Numbered from the stretch's first letter, positions 25,311 through 36,886 are shown. The stretch is 64,000 bases of DNA from Pholiota molesta (GCA_014925825.1 JACGCK010000081.1:62001-126000); one strand, 5' to 3'. Made by a program: numbers and translations. Notes: generated by a model not told the origin, from the letters alone.

Positions 25311-26239
25311 TGACTTCCAAGTGTCTAGGGTGTGAAATGTTGCAAATATAATATAAACCACCACAACATTCAAAGTCTATCAGTGGCAAATGGTGCGATG
25401 AGGTGTGCAACATGGTGAGATGGTGTTTGCAATGTGTACTCACTGCTCAGTTGCAAGAGCAATGGTATAGAAAAAATGACTGAATTTAGCTTGAACTGAG
25501 CAACAAGAGTGATATAGACTAAAAGAATGATGCAGCACCGTGCAAAATAATGGGGAACGATGGGGATACAAAGGCACGACGAGAAAACAAGGGGGAATTT
25601 GGAAAGTATATTATTTTGTTTTAGTGAGTTATAGGAATTTTTATACTACAGAAGCTTCAGTTAGAATTTAAATTAACTGAAGTGGTGGGGAGGTGCAAAG
25701 AGAAACTATTTGAAAGGCTAGATACAAGACACATGTGGAACAGGACCAATAAAAGGACAGGGGAGTGCAGGGTGCACAAGCAATGGTGAGCTAGAGAATA
25801 AGATACTAAAAATAGGGTGCTTAAGTGCACACTTAATTGCTGTGTGTGTGTGGTCCAAATTCCGATGCAATAACTTGCCAAATAATATTTGAATGAGTTT
25901 TGTATGTATGCAAGACCTTCTAGACTGTGTAGCAACATCCTAAGAGTGCTGTGCGAGTTGTGTGCGAGCCTGTATATGGCGGTGCATAACTTTTGTCGGG
26001 TCACGTGACTACCCGCGGCTTCTGTTCCATGCGCAGTGTGGCGCGCGCCGCGGTGGCTCTGTAAGTGCATCCCGCGTGTGTCATAATACATTCTGAGGTG
26101 TATGGAGGCTCTCTGTGTATGTTTCGTGTGCTTGAGTGACTTTGAGCATGGTGGCACGAGGCAAGGTCGTCTATTGCATTGTATATGACCTAGTGTGTTT
26201 GAGTGCATGCTTGCATGTTCTATTCGTGTGCATTGCACA
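25311..26239 (-). mobile_element. Old, CpG-depleted LTR, left part (interrupted)
   Basis: Aligns along its length with the young LTRs at 30175-31230 and 35824-36886, but most CpG sites have become TpG or CpA (for example GGCGAAAGGTGCGACGAGG in the young copy reads GGCAAATGGTGCGATGAGG here). It starts TGACTTCCAAGTGTC against TGATGTGCCAAGTGTC in the young copy. The sequence stops at 26239, where it joins retrotransposon internal DNA; its right end continues at 37055-37111. No clear target-site duplication flanks 25311 (TTTGC) and 37111 (GCATG). Confidence 0.8.
26072..26239. repeat. 168-bp exact direct repeat flanking the young array (left copy)
   Basis: Identical by eye to 36887-37054, an offset of 10,815 bp. 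Both copies belong to the old decayed LTR, and together they bracket the inserted retrotransposon DNA at 26240-36886. Confidence 0.85.
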
Positions 26240-28100
26240 CGCGGCGCGTCGATCTGGAGCGCGGTAGATTTAATCCGGGCGCGACGAGACATCCTAGAAG
26301 GTGGAAAAATGACTTGGGGTGCGACGAGACGGACTGGGATGCTGCTGTATGGATATGAGCACGGCGTAATGAAATATGGGCGCGACGAGACGACCTAGAG
26401 CACGACGAGACGTCCTGGGGCATGGCGAGGCAAACTGGAGCACTGCTATCAGGGGACACGAGCACGGAGGAACGAACTGGAGCGTGACTTGACGAGTTGG
26501 AGCACGGCGAGACGACCTATAGTGCGACGAGACGACCTGACGTGTGGCGAGACGACAGCGGGCACGGCGCGGCGATCGCGGCGAGACGAATTGGAGCGCA
26601 GCAAGACGAATTGGCATGCGGCGAGTTGAATTCACGTGCGGCGAGACGATCTGAAGCGCGGCGAGACGCCTAGAGCATGGGAAATTAAATGCGTGCACGG
26701 CGAGACGTCCTGGAACGCAGCCAGATGACATATAGCGCGACGAGGCGACCTGGGGTGTGACGAGACGAGTTGGGTCGCGACGAGACAACATGGGGCACGA
26801 CGAGACGAGCTGGGGCACGACGAGACGTCCTGAAGTGCGGCGAGACGCCAGCGGGCGCGGCGAGATGACCTGGAGCTCCGTAAATTAACTACGGCGCGGC
26901 GAGACGAACTAAAGCCTGGGAAATCAAATACGGGCGCGGCGAGACGTCCTGGAGGGTGGCGAGGTGAATATGGCTCGTCAAGATGACTTGGGGCGCAATG
27001 AGATGCCTTGGGGCGCGACGAGACGACCTGGGGGCCGATGAGACGACCTGGGGCGTGACGAGACGAAGTACAGTGCGACGAGATGAACTAGAACACGAGG
27101 AATCGAATTCGGGCGCGGCGAGACGTCCTGGGGTCCGGCAAGTTGAATACACGTCATGCTGTACGAATGCAAGTGCGGCGAGACGACAACGGGCGCGGCG
27201 GGCGCGGTGGAGTCGGGTGGACCAAAGCTAGCGCGGCGAAACGACTTGGAGCACGGCGAGACGAACTGAAGTGCGGTAAGACGACCTGAAGCGCGGTGAG
27301 ACGACAGCAGGCGCAGCGAGATGACTTGGGGCGCAACGAGATGCCTTGGGGCACGACGAGACGAACTGGAGCGCTGTGAATTAACTATGGGCGCGGCAAG
27401 ATGAATCGGAGCGCCGTGAATTGAAGACGAACTGAAGTGCGGTAAGACGACCTGAAGCGCGGTGAGACGACAGCAGGCGCAGCGAGATGACTTGGGGCGC
27501 AATGAGATGCCTTGGGGCACGACGAGACGAACTGGAGCGCTGTGAATTAACTATGGGCGCGGCAAGATGAATCGGAGCGCCGTGAATTGAATATGTGCGC
27601 GGCGAGACGGCCTTGAGCGCGACGAGATGACCTAGAGCGCTGCGAGTTGAATATACGTCCTGCTGTACGAATGCAAGCGCGGCGAGACGACAGCGGGCGC
27701 GGCGAATTCAATATACGTCCTGCTGTATGAATGCAAGCGCGGCTAGACGACAGCGGGCGGCGCGGCGATCTGGGGCGCAGCGAATTGAATCCGGGCACAA
27801 CGAGACAACCTAGAACGCGGCGAGACGACTTGGGGCACGGCGAGACGAACTGGAGCGCCGTGAATTGAATATGGGCGCGGCGAGACGGCCTTGAGCGCGA
27901 CGAGATGACCTAGAGCGCCGTGAGTTGAATATACGTGCTGTGAGACGACCTAAAGCGCGGCGAACTGGATGTGCATGCTGCTGTACGGGTGCGAGCGCGG
28001 CGGATAAGAGCGGGCGCGGCGAGACGACCTGGAGCGCGGTAAATCAAATTCGAGTGCGGCGGAATGGATATGAGCCTGGGACTACGTCGGGACGCATGCG
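26240..28100. repeat. Degenerate 20-bp minisatellite, copy 1
   Basis: Row of imperfect units near GCGCGGCGAGACGACCTGGA, about 20 bp each, with many variants. Because 20 is not a multiple of 3, all minus-strand frames stay partly open and give shadow peptides rich in S, R, A, P and V. These ORFs are repeat artefacts rather than genes. Confidence 0.8.
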
Positions 28101-28264
28101 AGCGCTGGAAAATAAATGTGAACGGCGACGGGATAAATGCAAGTAGGACGGAAGGAAATGAATATATCAAGCTCAAAAAAATTAGTCCGAGGTAGAAAAT
28201 GAGTGTGGAGAGTCGAAATAAGTATGTCAATGGGGTATACTCCTCCCTAACGAAATCTTGACTG

Positions 28265-29944
28265 TACGGAGTCAATTCGCGCGGTTACAGCGCGGCGAGA
28301 CGTTGCGCAAGCGCGTCGACAGTTGCTGGGCATGGCTGGATACGTCTGGGGGTCGCAAGCGAGGTCTACGGCGTCCTGGATTTATTACGCGCGGCCTATG
28401 CGGATCTATTCGTCGTCTCGGGTGCTGATAACGAGCTTGTCTGGCGCGGCGACGGGGCTTTTGAGTAATATTTGGCGAGATGCAGCGTGAGCTAGAGTAC
28501 GAGATGAAGGAATAAAAGACAAGGCAACGAGGCGAGAACGCGGGTTGACGAGGCGGTGCGTGGGGTGACGATGCAGGTATATGGAGCGATCAGGCGAGAC
28601 GACGACGTGATATTACGAGTGCGCGGGACGACGGAGCAAGGTCGAGATGGGTCAAAGAGGGTCGAAATGGGTTGGAACGCGTCCGTGTGCGGTCTGACGG
28701 ACTGAGGGCGCGAGTCGACAGGTTGTGGACGCAGACGACAGTACAAGGGTGCGGATCGATGGGTGTGGGCGCAATTGATGGCAGATGGCTGCAAGTCGAC
28801 GGTGGAGTGCGCGAGTCGATAGGAGTACTGTGAGACATAAAAAATAAAGGCTGTGGGGCTGAGGTGTGTAAATTCGTCGCAGCGACGGGGTGCTCTGGGA
28901 TTGGATCTAGGTCGCGGAAGGAGTGGTCGCTTCGCAATAGTGCGCCGTGATTGAAGGTGCCAATGATAATAATTCGCGCAGCGTAATAGAGACGTTTGGA
29001 GCACTGGAGATGGGCGGATAAATGGGCGCAATAATTGTGGAGTCCTCGGAAATTGGAGGCGAGCTCGGAGTCGACGATAACTTGCGCGGAATGTACTTCT
29101 TGTCTGGTAGTGCCGCAAAATTGCGCTCGGCTGGTGGTGCGTAGGCGACGTGGTCCTGAAGCTTGAATATCTCTGGGTTTGATGGGCGACTTGGTACTGG
29201 AATTTTAGGCGATGCGACGGGAGTGATAGGAGCAGTGATGCGAGGCGCAGTGGGAGCGACGGGTGCGACGGAAGCAGTGTAAGCGACGGGTGCGACGGGA
29301 GCAATGGAGGCGATGGGTGCAGGGAGAGAAGGCATCGAAATTGAAGGAAGGTGGACCATGGTAGATCTTGCTTCAAAAATCCAAGTCGCAGCTTTGTAAA
29401 CCTGATCAATACTGTAACTCGGTGCTAGAATAAGTGTCGGATCGATGGTGTGCAGTCGGAAGATGATGTCGGACAGTAACTCGCGTCGAAAACCTTGAAT
29501 ATAAATATTCTGTGCATCTAGGTGGCTCGAGAGCTCGCATTTGATGAGAATCGACGCGATACCACGGAAGGAGCGGGTATATTCTGCGAGATCGAATACA
29601 GAAGATATTCCGCGATGCTGACTGGCTATAGCTAGTGCGATGAGGTCGTTTCGGCTGTAGCGGTAGAGATCGTTCGCTTCGGGATAGCTTCTGAATATTG
29701 CAGTCTTGAACTCGTCAAAGGTCGCTGTGTCGCTATCGAATTCTGGAACTGAAACCCAAATCTCTTCGTCGTCGATTGACATATATCGAACAGTGTGGTC
29801 CTTCTTGATGCGATCGGAGGTAATTCGGCATGTCGCAAAGAGATACTCGAGGTCGGCAAAAAATCTGGCAAGTTCACGGGCATGCGACGAGCTAAAGCGC
29901 GGAGCAGTGCGCTCTCTCGGATATGGCATATGCGGCGTCGTCAT
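28265..29944 (-). pseudogene. gag-like gene, copy 1 (frame-disrupted)
   Basis: Same gene as at 33910-35589. From the ATG at 29944 the first ~345 residues are open, then a frame break near 28907-28920 leads to an early stop; the rest continues in another frame. Against copy 2 the differences are mostly missing single bases. This may be a real pseudogene or consensus-sequence error. Confidence 0.7.
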
Positions 29945-30151
29945 GATAGCGAGTCGGAGAATGATGAATAAAATCACGAGTCAACGGATTGCATGTGCAA
30001 GGCGACGGAGAAATGATGGCGCGAGGCGACAGATAATATTGCTTGGCGACGGCACAATACGCGGTTGCCGGAATAAACCGCGAGGTGACTACGAGGCGAC
30101 GGTGGAGATGCGAACTGGGTGATGACAATTGGAAGGCAAAAAAATGATAAA

Positions 30152-30170
30152 CCCCTCGCGGTGGGCTCCA
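30152..30170 (-). other. Candidate primer-binding site, copy 1
   Basis: On the minus strand, four bases after the LTR end, TGGAGCCCACCGCGAGGGG starts with the TGG expected for pairing to the 3' CCA of a tRNA. The same sequence occurs at the equivalent place in copy 2 (about 35801-35819). The tRNA was not identified. Confidence 0.45.
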
Positions 30171-30174
30171 GAAA

Positions 30175-31230
30175 TGATGTGCCAAGTGTCGTGTAGGGTG
30201 CGGAATGTGGCGAATAAAATCTAAAACCACAAAACCAAAAGCCACGACGTGAGGGGCTACGAGGTGCGAGTACGGGGTTCAAGGGCGTCCCAATCAAGGT
30301 CTATCAGTGGCGAAAGGTGCGACGAGGTGTGTGACGTGGCGCGACGGTGTTTACGGTGTATATTGAGTTGCGAGAGCGATGGGATGAAGGAGTGACGGAA
30401 TTTAGCTAGAACTGTGCGACGAGAGTGAAATAAAATACGAGAGAGACGCAGCGCGGTGTGGAATGATGGGGAACGCAGTGGGGACGAGGACGCGACGAGA
30501 GACGAACTGAAACTGAGCTGGAAACTGGGGGGAAAGTGTATTTTTTGTTTTACTGAGTTACAGGGATTTAAATACTACGGAAGCTATAGCTCGGATTTAA
30601 TTTATCTAAAACGGTAGGAAGGTGCGAGGTAACTGTCCGAAAGGCTAGATACGAAAGGCATGTGGAAAAGGACGATAGGGGCACAGGGGAGCGCGGCGCG
30701 CACATGCGACGGCGAGCTAGAGAATAAGAAACTAAAAATAGAGCGCTTAAGCGCACACTCGAGCGCATGTGCGCGCGGACGGAATTCCGACGTGATAAGT
30801 TGTCCAATAATATTCGGAACGAGCTCCGTACGTATTCGAAACCTTCTAGACCATGTAGCGACGTCCTGAGAGTGCTGTGCGAGCCGTATACGGCGGCGCG
30901 CGACTTGCGTCCAAGTTCGTCGGGTCACGTGACTACCCGCGGCTCCTGTTCTGAGTGCGTACGCGGTACGGCGCGGGGCTCTGTGCGCGTTCGCGCGAGT
31001 GCGTTGCGTGTGCGTCGTAAAGTGTTGTGGTGTATATGGAGGTGCTATGGGTACGTTTCGCGTGCTTGAGCGACTTCGAGCGAGGCGGCACGAGGCGAGG
31101 CGACCTATTGCGTCATGTATGACCTAGCGCGTTCGAGCGCGTGCATGCGCGTTCTGTTTGTGTGCATTGCGCGTGCGTCTGGGCGTATTCTGGCGCGTTT
31201 TCAGAGCGTATACGGATGCGGTGCGCATCA
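30175..31230 (-). mobile_element. LTR (1,056 bp), shared between copy 1 (5' LTR) and copy 2 (3' LTR)
   Basis: Window-strand start TGATGTGC and end GCGCATCA, giving TG...CA ends with an 8-bp near-perfect inverted repeat (TGATGYGC). Near-identical to 35824-36886, differing by a few single-base indels. On its high-coordinate side it abuts a purine tract at 31231-31244 (minus strand), marking it as the 3' LTR of the element to its right. On the low side it abuts the 5' leader of copy 1. Confidence 0.85.
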
Positions 31231-31244
31231 TCTCCTCCCTAACG
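31231..31244 (-). other. Polypurine tract next to the 3' LTR
   Basis: Minus-strand CGTTAGGGAGGAGA lies directly before the LTR start TGATGCGC. It is the expected plus-strand priming site for LTR retrotransposons. Confidence 0.7.
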
Positions 31245-31439
31245 AACTTCTGACTGTCCGCAGTCAGCCGGAATCGCGGCGGAACAGATTGCAATACAAG
31301 CGACGGGCAGCGGCGTCGAGGGATCGATAGTTGCATGCGCGGCGACGGCGTAATCCAATAATAGAACGGGCGCTTAACGCGCGTTGCGCTGAGCGAGTGA
31401 GCGGCGATCGGCGGGCGGCGAGCGCGGTGGCGTGAATTG

Positions 31440-33740
31440 ATAGTGCAGTGCTGTAAATTGGGCGTGGCAAGACGAATTGGAGCGCGGGCTGTGCGGCGAA
31501 TTGGATACGGCTCGACGAGACGACTTGGAGCGCGGCGAGACGACGGCGGGCGCGGTGAGGTGAGCTGGAGCGCCGTAAGCAACGAGATGACCTGGGGCAC
31601 GATGATACGGCCTGAGGCACGACGAGACGACCTGAGGTGCGACGAGACGAGCTGGAGCGCGGCGAGACGAACTGCAGTGCGACGAGATGAGCTGGAGCGC
31701 AGCGAGACGAACTGCAGTGCGACGAGATGAAGTAGAGCACGGTGGAATACATTAAGGCGCGGCGAGACGCATGAGACGCGATGAGACAACCTAAAGCGCG
31801 GCGAGATGCCCTGAAGCGCGGCGAGACCATTTGGAGCACTGCTATACGAATAGAGCGCGGCGGAACGACTGCGGGCGCGGCGCGTCGATCTGGAGCGCGG
31901 TAGATTTAATCCGGGCGCGACGAGACATCCTAGAAGGTGGAAAAATGACTTGGGGTGCGACGAGACGGACTGGGATGCTGCTGTATGGATATGAGCACGG
32001 CGTAATGAAATATGGGCGCGACGAGACGACCTAGAGCACGACGAGACGTCCTGGGGCATGGCGAGGCAAACTGGAGCACTGCTATCAGGGGACACGAGCA
32101 CGGAGGAACGAACTGGAGCGTGACTTGACGAGTTGGAGCACGGCGAGACGACCTATAGTGCGACGAGACGACCTGACGTGTGGCGAGACGACAGCGGGCA
32201 CGGCGCGGCGATCGCGGCGAGACGAATTGGAGCGCAGCAAGACGAATTGGCATGCGGCGAGTTGAATTCACGTGCGGCGAGACGATCTGAAGCGCGGCGA
32301 GACGCCTAGAGCATGGGAAATTAAATGCGTGCACGGCGAGACGTCCTGGAACGCAGCCAGATGACATATAGCGCGACGAGGCGACCTGGGGTGTGACGAG
32401 ACGAGTTGGGTCGCGACGAGACAACATGGGGCACGACGAGACGAGCTGGGGCACGACGAGACGTCCTGAAGTGCGGCGAGACGCCAGCGGGCGCGGCGAG
32501 ATGACCTGGAGCTCCGTAAATTAACTACGGCGCGGCGAGACGAACTAAAGCCTGGGAAATCAAATACGGGCGCGGCGAGACGTCCTGGAGGGTGGCGAGG
32601 TGAATATGGCTCGTCAAGATGACTTGGGGCGCAATGAGATGCCTTGGGGCGCGACGAGACGACCTGGGGGCCGATGAGACGACCTGGGGCGTGACGAGAC
32701 GAAGTACAGTGCGACGAGATGAACTAGAACACGAGGAATCGAATTCGGGCGCGGCGAGACGTCCTGGGGTCCGGCAAGTTGAATACACGTCATGCTGTAC
32801 GAATGCAAGTGCGGCGAGACGACAACGGGCGCGGCGGGCGCGGTGGAGTCGGGTGGACCAAAGCTAGCGCGGCGAAACGACTTGGAGCACGGCGAGACGA
32901 ACTGAAGTGCGGTAAGACGACCTGAAGCGCGGTGAGACGACAGCAGGCGCAGCGAGATGACTTGGGGCGCAACGAGATGCCTTGGGGCACGACGAGACGA
33001 ACTGGAGCGCTGTGAATTAACTATGGGCGCGGCAAGATGAATCGGAGCGCCGTGAATTGAAGACGAACTGAAGTGCGGTAAGACGACCTGAAGCGCGGTG
33101 AGACGACAGCAGGCGCAGCGAGATGACTTGGGGCGCAATGAGATGCCTTGGGGCACGACGAGACGAACTGGAGCGCTGTGAATTAACTATGGGCGCGGCA
33201 AGATGAATCGGAGCGCCGTGAATTGAATATGTGCGCGGCGAGACGGCCTTGAGCGCGACGAGATGACCTAGAGCGCTGCGAGTTGAATATACGTCCTGCT
33301 GTACGAATGCAAGCGCGGCGAGACGACAGCGGGCGCGGCGAATTCAATATACGTCCTGCTGTATGAATGCAAGCGCGGCTAGACGACAGCGGGCGGCGCG
33401 GCGATCTGGGGCGCAGCGAATTGAATCCGGGCACAACGAGACAACCTAGAACGCGGCGAGACGACTTGGGGCACGGCGAGACGAACTGGAGCGCCGTGAA
33501 TTGAATATGGGCGCGGCGAGACGGCCTTGAGCGCGACGAGATGACCTAGAGCGCCGTGAGTTGAATATACGTGCTGTGAGACGACCTAAAGCGCGGCGAA
33601 CTGGATGTGCATGCTGCTGTACGGGTGCGAGCGCGGCGGATAAGAGCGGGCGCGGCGAGACGACCTGGAGCGCGGTAAATCAAATTCGAGTGCGGCGGAA
33701 TGGATATGAGCCTGGGGACTACGTCGGGACGCATGCGAGC
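31440..33740. repeat. Degenerate 20-bp minisatellite, copy 2
   Basis: Same repeat as at 26240-28100; positions 31876 onward match copy 1 almost base for base. The part 31440-31875 is present only here and shows that copy 1 lacks the 3' end. Confidence 0.8.
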
Positions 33741-33909
33741 GCTGGAAAATAAATGTGAACGGCGACGGGATAAATGCAAGTAGGACGGAAGGAAAATGAA
33801 TATATCAAGCTCAAAAAAATTAGTCCGAGGTAGAAAATGAGTGTGGAGAGTCGAAATAAGTATGTCAATGGGGTATACTCCTCCCTAACGAAATCTTGAC
33901 TGTACGGAG

Positions 33910-35589
33910 TCAATTCGCGCGGTTACAGCGCGGCGAGACGTTGCGCAAGCGCGTCGACAGTTGCTGGGCATGGCTGGATACGTCTGGGGGTCGCAAGCGA
34001 GGTCTACGGCGTCCTGGATTTATTACGCGCGGCCTATGCGGATCTATTCGTCGTCTCGGGTGCTGATAACGAGCTTGTCTGGCGCGGCGACGGGGCTTTT
34101 GAGTAATATTTGGCGAGATGCAGCGTGAGCTAGAGTACGAGATGAAGGAATAAAAAGACAAGGCAACGAGGCGAGAACGCGGGTTGACGAGGCGAGTGCG
34201 TGGGGTGACGATGCAGGTATATGGAGCGATCAGGCGAGACGACGACGTGATATTACGAGTGCGCGGGACGACGGAGCAAGGTCGAGATGGGTCAAAGAGG
34301 GTCGAAATGGGTTGGAACGCGTCCGTGTGCGGTCTGACGGACTGAGGGCGCGAGTCGACAGGTTGTGGACGCAAGACGACAGTACAAGGGTGCGGATCGA
34401 TGGGTGGTGGGCGCAAATTGATGGCAGATGGCTGCAAGTCGACGGGTGGAGTGCGCGAGTCGATAGGAGTACTGTGAGACATAAAAAATAAAGGCTGTGG
34501 GGCTGAGGTGTGTAAATTCGTCGCAGCGACGGGGTGCTCTGGGATTGGATCTAGGTCACGGGAAGGAGTGGTCGCTTCGCAATAGTGCGCCGTGATTGAA
34601 GGTGCCAATGATAATAATTCGCGCAGCGTAATAGAGACGTTTGGAGCACTGGAGATGGGCGGATAAATGGGCGCAATAATTGTGGAGTCCTCGGAAATTG
34701 GAGGCGAGCTCGGAGTCGACGATAACTTGCGCGGAATGTACTTCTTATCTGGTAGTGCCGCAAAATTGCGCTCGGCTGGTGGTGCGTAGGCGACGTGGTC
34801 CTGAAGCTTGAATATCTCTGGGTTTGATGGGCGACTTGGTACTGGAATTTTAGGCGATGCGACGGGAGTGATAGAAGCAGTGATGCGAGGCACAGTGGGA
34901 GCAACAGGTGCGACGGAAGCAGTGTAAGCGACGGGTGCAACGGGAGCAATGGAGGCGATGGGTGCAGCGAGAGAAGGCGTCGAAGTTGAAGGAAGGTGGA
35001 CCATGGTAGATCTTGCTTCAAAAATCCAAGTCGCAGCTTTGTAAACCTGATCAATACTGTAACTCGGTGCTAGAATAAGTGTCGGATCGATGGTGTGCAG
35101 TCGGAAGATGATGTCGGACAGTAACTCGCGTCGAAAACCTTGAATATAAATATTCTGTGCATCTAGGTGGCTCGAGAGCTCGCATTTGATGAGAATCGAC
35201 GCGATACCACGGAAGGAGCGGGTATATTCTGCGAGATCGAATACAGAAGATATTCCGCGATGCTGACTGGCTATAGCTAGTGCGATGAGGTCGTTTCGGC
35301 TGTAGCGGTAGAGATCATTCGCTTCGGGATAGCTTCTGAATATTGCAGTCTTGAACTCGTCAAAGGTCGCTGTGTCGCTATCGAATTCTGGAACTGAAAC
35401 CCAAATCTCTTCGTCGTCGATTGACATATATCGAACAGTGTGGTCCTTCTTGATGCGATCAGAGGTAATTCGGCATGTCGCAAAGAGATACTCGAGGTCG
35501 GCAAAAAATCTGGCAAGTTCACGGGCATGCGACGAGCTAAAGCGCGGAGCAGTGCGCTCTCTCGGATATGGCATATGCGGCGTCGTCAT
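33910..35589 (-). CDS. Retrotransposon gag-like protein, copy 2
   Basis: Open for about 559 residues from the ATG at 35589 (MTTPHMPYPRERTAPRF); an in-frame ATG at 35622 would add 11. The N-terminal ~200 residues look like a gag capsid-type domain (ARELARFFADLEYLF, FDEFKTAIFRSYPEA, YTRSFRGIA). An Ala/Pro/Ser-rich linker and an Arg-rich C-terminus follow. No CCHC zinc knuckle or protease motif is seen; the Arg-rich tail may serve nucleic acid binding (inference). The frame ends just before a purine-tract-like box, with no room for pol. Copy 1 differs mainly by single-base indels. Confidence 0.7.
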   Translation of the reverse strand: MTTPHMPYPRERTAPRFSSSHARELARFFADLEYLFATCRITSDRIKKDHTVRYMSIDDEEIWVSVPEFDSDTATFDEFKTAIFRSYPEANDLYRYSRNDLIALAIASQHRGISSVFDLAEYTRSFRGIASILIKCELSSHLDAQNIYIQGFRRELLSDIIFRLHTIDPTLILAPSYSIDQVYKAATWIFEARSTMVHLPSTSTPSLAAPIASIAPVAPVAYTASVAPVAPTVPRITASITPVASPKIPVPSRPSNPEIFKLQDHVAYAPPAERNFAALPDKKYIPRKLSSTPSSPPISEDSTIIAPIYPPISSAPNVSITLRELLSLAPSITAHYCEATTPSRDLDPIPEHPVAATNLHTSAPQPLFFMSHSTPIDSRTPPVDLQPSAINLRPPPIDPHPCTVVLRPQPVDSRPQSVRPHTDAFQPISTLFDPSRPCSVVPRTRNITSSSRLIAPYTCIVTPRTRLVNPRSRLVALSFYSFISYSSSRCISPNITQKPRRRARQARYQHPRRRIDPHRPRVINPGRRRPRLRPPDVSSHAQQLSTRLRNVSPRCNRAN

Positions 35590-35823
35590 GATAGCGAGTC
35601 GGAGAATGATGAATAAAATCACGAGTCAACGGATTGCATGTGCAAGGCGACGGAGAAATGATGGCGCAAGGCGACAGATAATAATTGCTTGGCGACGGCA
35701 CAATACGCGGGTTGCCGGAATAAAACCGCGAGGTGACTACGAGGCGACGGTTGGAGATGCGAACTGGGTGATGACAATTGGAAGGCAAAAAAATGATAAA
35801 CCCCTCGCGGTGGGCTCCAGAAA

Positions 35824-36886
35824 TGATGTGCCAAGTGTCGTGTAGGGTGCGGAATGTGGCGAATAAAATCTAAAACCACAAAACCAAAAGCCACGACGTG
35901 AGGGGCTACGAGGTTGCGAGTACGGGGTTCAAGGGCGTCCCAATCAAGGTCTATCAGTGGCGAAAGGTGCGACGAGGTGTGTGACGTGGCGCGACGGTGT
36001 TTACGGTGTATATTGAGTTGCGAGAGCGATGGGATGAAGGAGTGACGGAATTTAGCTAGAACTGTGCGACGAGAGTGAAATAAAATACGAGAGAGACGCA
36101 GCGCGGTGTGGAATGATGGGGAACGCAGTGGGGACGAGGACGCGACGAGAGACGAACTGAAACTAAGCTGGAAACTGGGGGGAAAGTGTATTTTTTTGTT
36201 TTACTGAGTTACAGGGATTTAAATACTACGGAAGCTATAGCTCGGATTTAATTTATCTAAAACGGTAGGAAGGTGCGAGGTAAACTGTCTGAAAGGCTAG
36301 ATACGAAAGGCATGTGGAAAAGGACGATAGGGGCACAGGGGAGCGCGGCGCGCACATGCGACGGCGAGCTAGAGAATAAGAAAACTAAAAATAGAGCGCT
36401 TAAGCGCACACTCGAGCGCATGTGCGCGCGGACGGAATTCCGACGTGATAAGTTGTCCAATAATATTCGGAACGAGCTCCGTACGTATTCGAAACCTTTC
36501 TAGACCATGTAGCGACGTCCTGAGAGTGCTGTGCGAGCCCGTATACGGCGGCGCGCGACTTGCGTCCAAGTTCGTCGGGTCACGTGACTACCCGCGGCTC
36601 CTGTTCTGAGTGCGTACGCGGTACGGCGCGGCGGCTCTGTGCGCGTTCGCGCGAGTGCGTTGCGTGTGCGTCGTAAAGTGTTGTGGTGTATATGGAGGTG
36701 CTATGGGTACGTTTCGCGTGCTTGAGCGACTTCGAGCGAGGCGGCACGAGGCGAGGCGACCTATTGCGTCATGTATGACCTAGCGCGTTCGAGCGCGTGC
36801 ATGCGCGTTCTGTTTGTGTGCATTGCGCGTGCGTCTGGGCGTATTCTGGCGCGTTTTCAGAGCGTATACGGATGCGGTGCGCATCA
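35824..36886 (-). mobile_element. LTR (1,063 bp), 5' LTR of copy 2
   Basis: TGATGTGC...GCGCATCA as in the other young LTR, CpG-rich and intact. Its high-coordinate end is followed directly by CCGCG, which also occurs in the old LTR at 26072-26076 and so could be a 5-bp target-site copy. Confidence 0.85.

Larger units (their letters stand above)
26240..30174 (-). mobile_element. Retrotransposon internal region, copy 1 (3'-truncated)
   Basis: Near-identical to 31876-35823, with a period of 5,636 bp at the left end. It lacks the 3'-most 645 bp of the internal region and its own 3' LTR. It contains a 20-bp minisatellite block (26240-28100), a purine-tract-like GGGAGGAG at about 28246-28254 (minus strand) and a disrupted gag gene. 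Its 5' LTR is the LTR at 30175-31230. Confidence 0.85.
30175..36886 (-). mobile_element. Full-length non-autonomous gag-only LTR retrotransposon (6.7 kb), copy 2
   Basis: Complete unit on the minus strand: 5' LTR 35824-36886, candidate primer site, gag 33910-35589, purine-tract-like box, 20-bp minisatellite, true polypurine tract (AGGGAGGAGA, 31231-31240) and 3' LTR 30175-31230. No protease, reverse transcriptase, RNase H or integrase signature is seen in the 4.6-kb internal region, so it would need enzymes from another element. The gag and overall layout suggest Ty3/Gypsy ancestry; that assignment is inferred. Confidence 0.8.

Noticed and set aside
26240..28275. Many minus-strand ORFs rich in Ser, Arg, Ala and Val (also at 31,124-33,779)
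   Set aside because: They arise from the 20-bp minisatellite being open in several frames. They are repeat shadows without conserved protein features.
28492..29409. 305-codon minus-strand ORF overlapping gag copy 1
   Set aside because: It runs in another frame over the Pro/Ser-rich linker of gag; the gag frame carries the capsid-like sequence and is the one kept open in copy 2.
26240..33780. CRISPR-like array
   Set aside because: Short repeats are degenerate and back to back with no unique spacers, in a eukaryotic genome; this is a minisatellite inside a retrotransposon.
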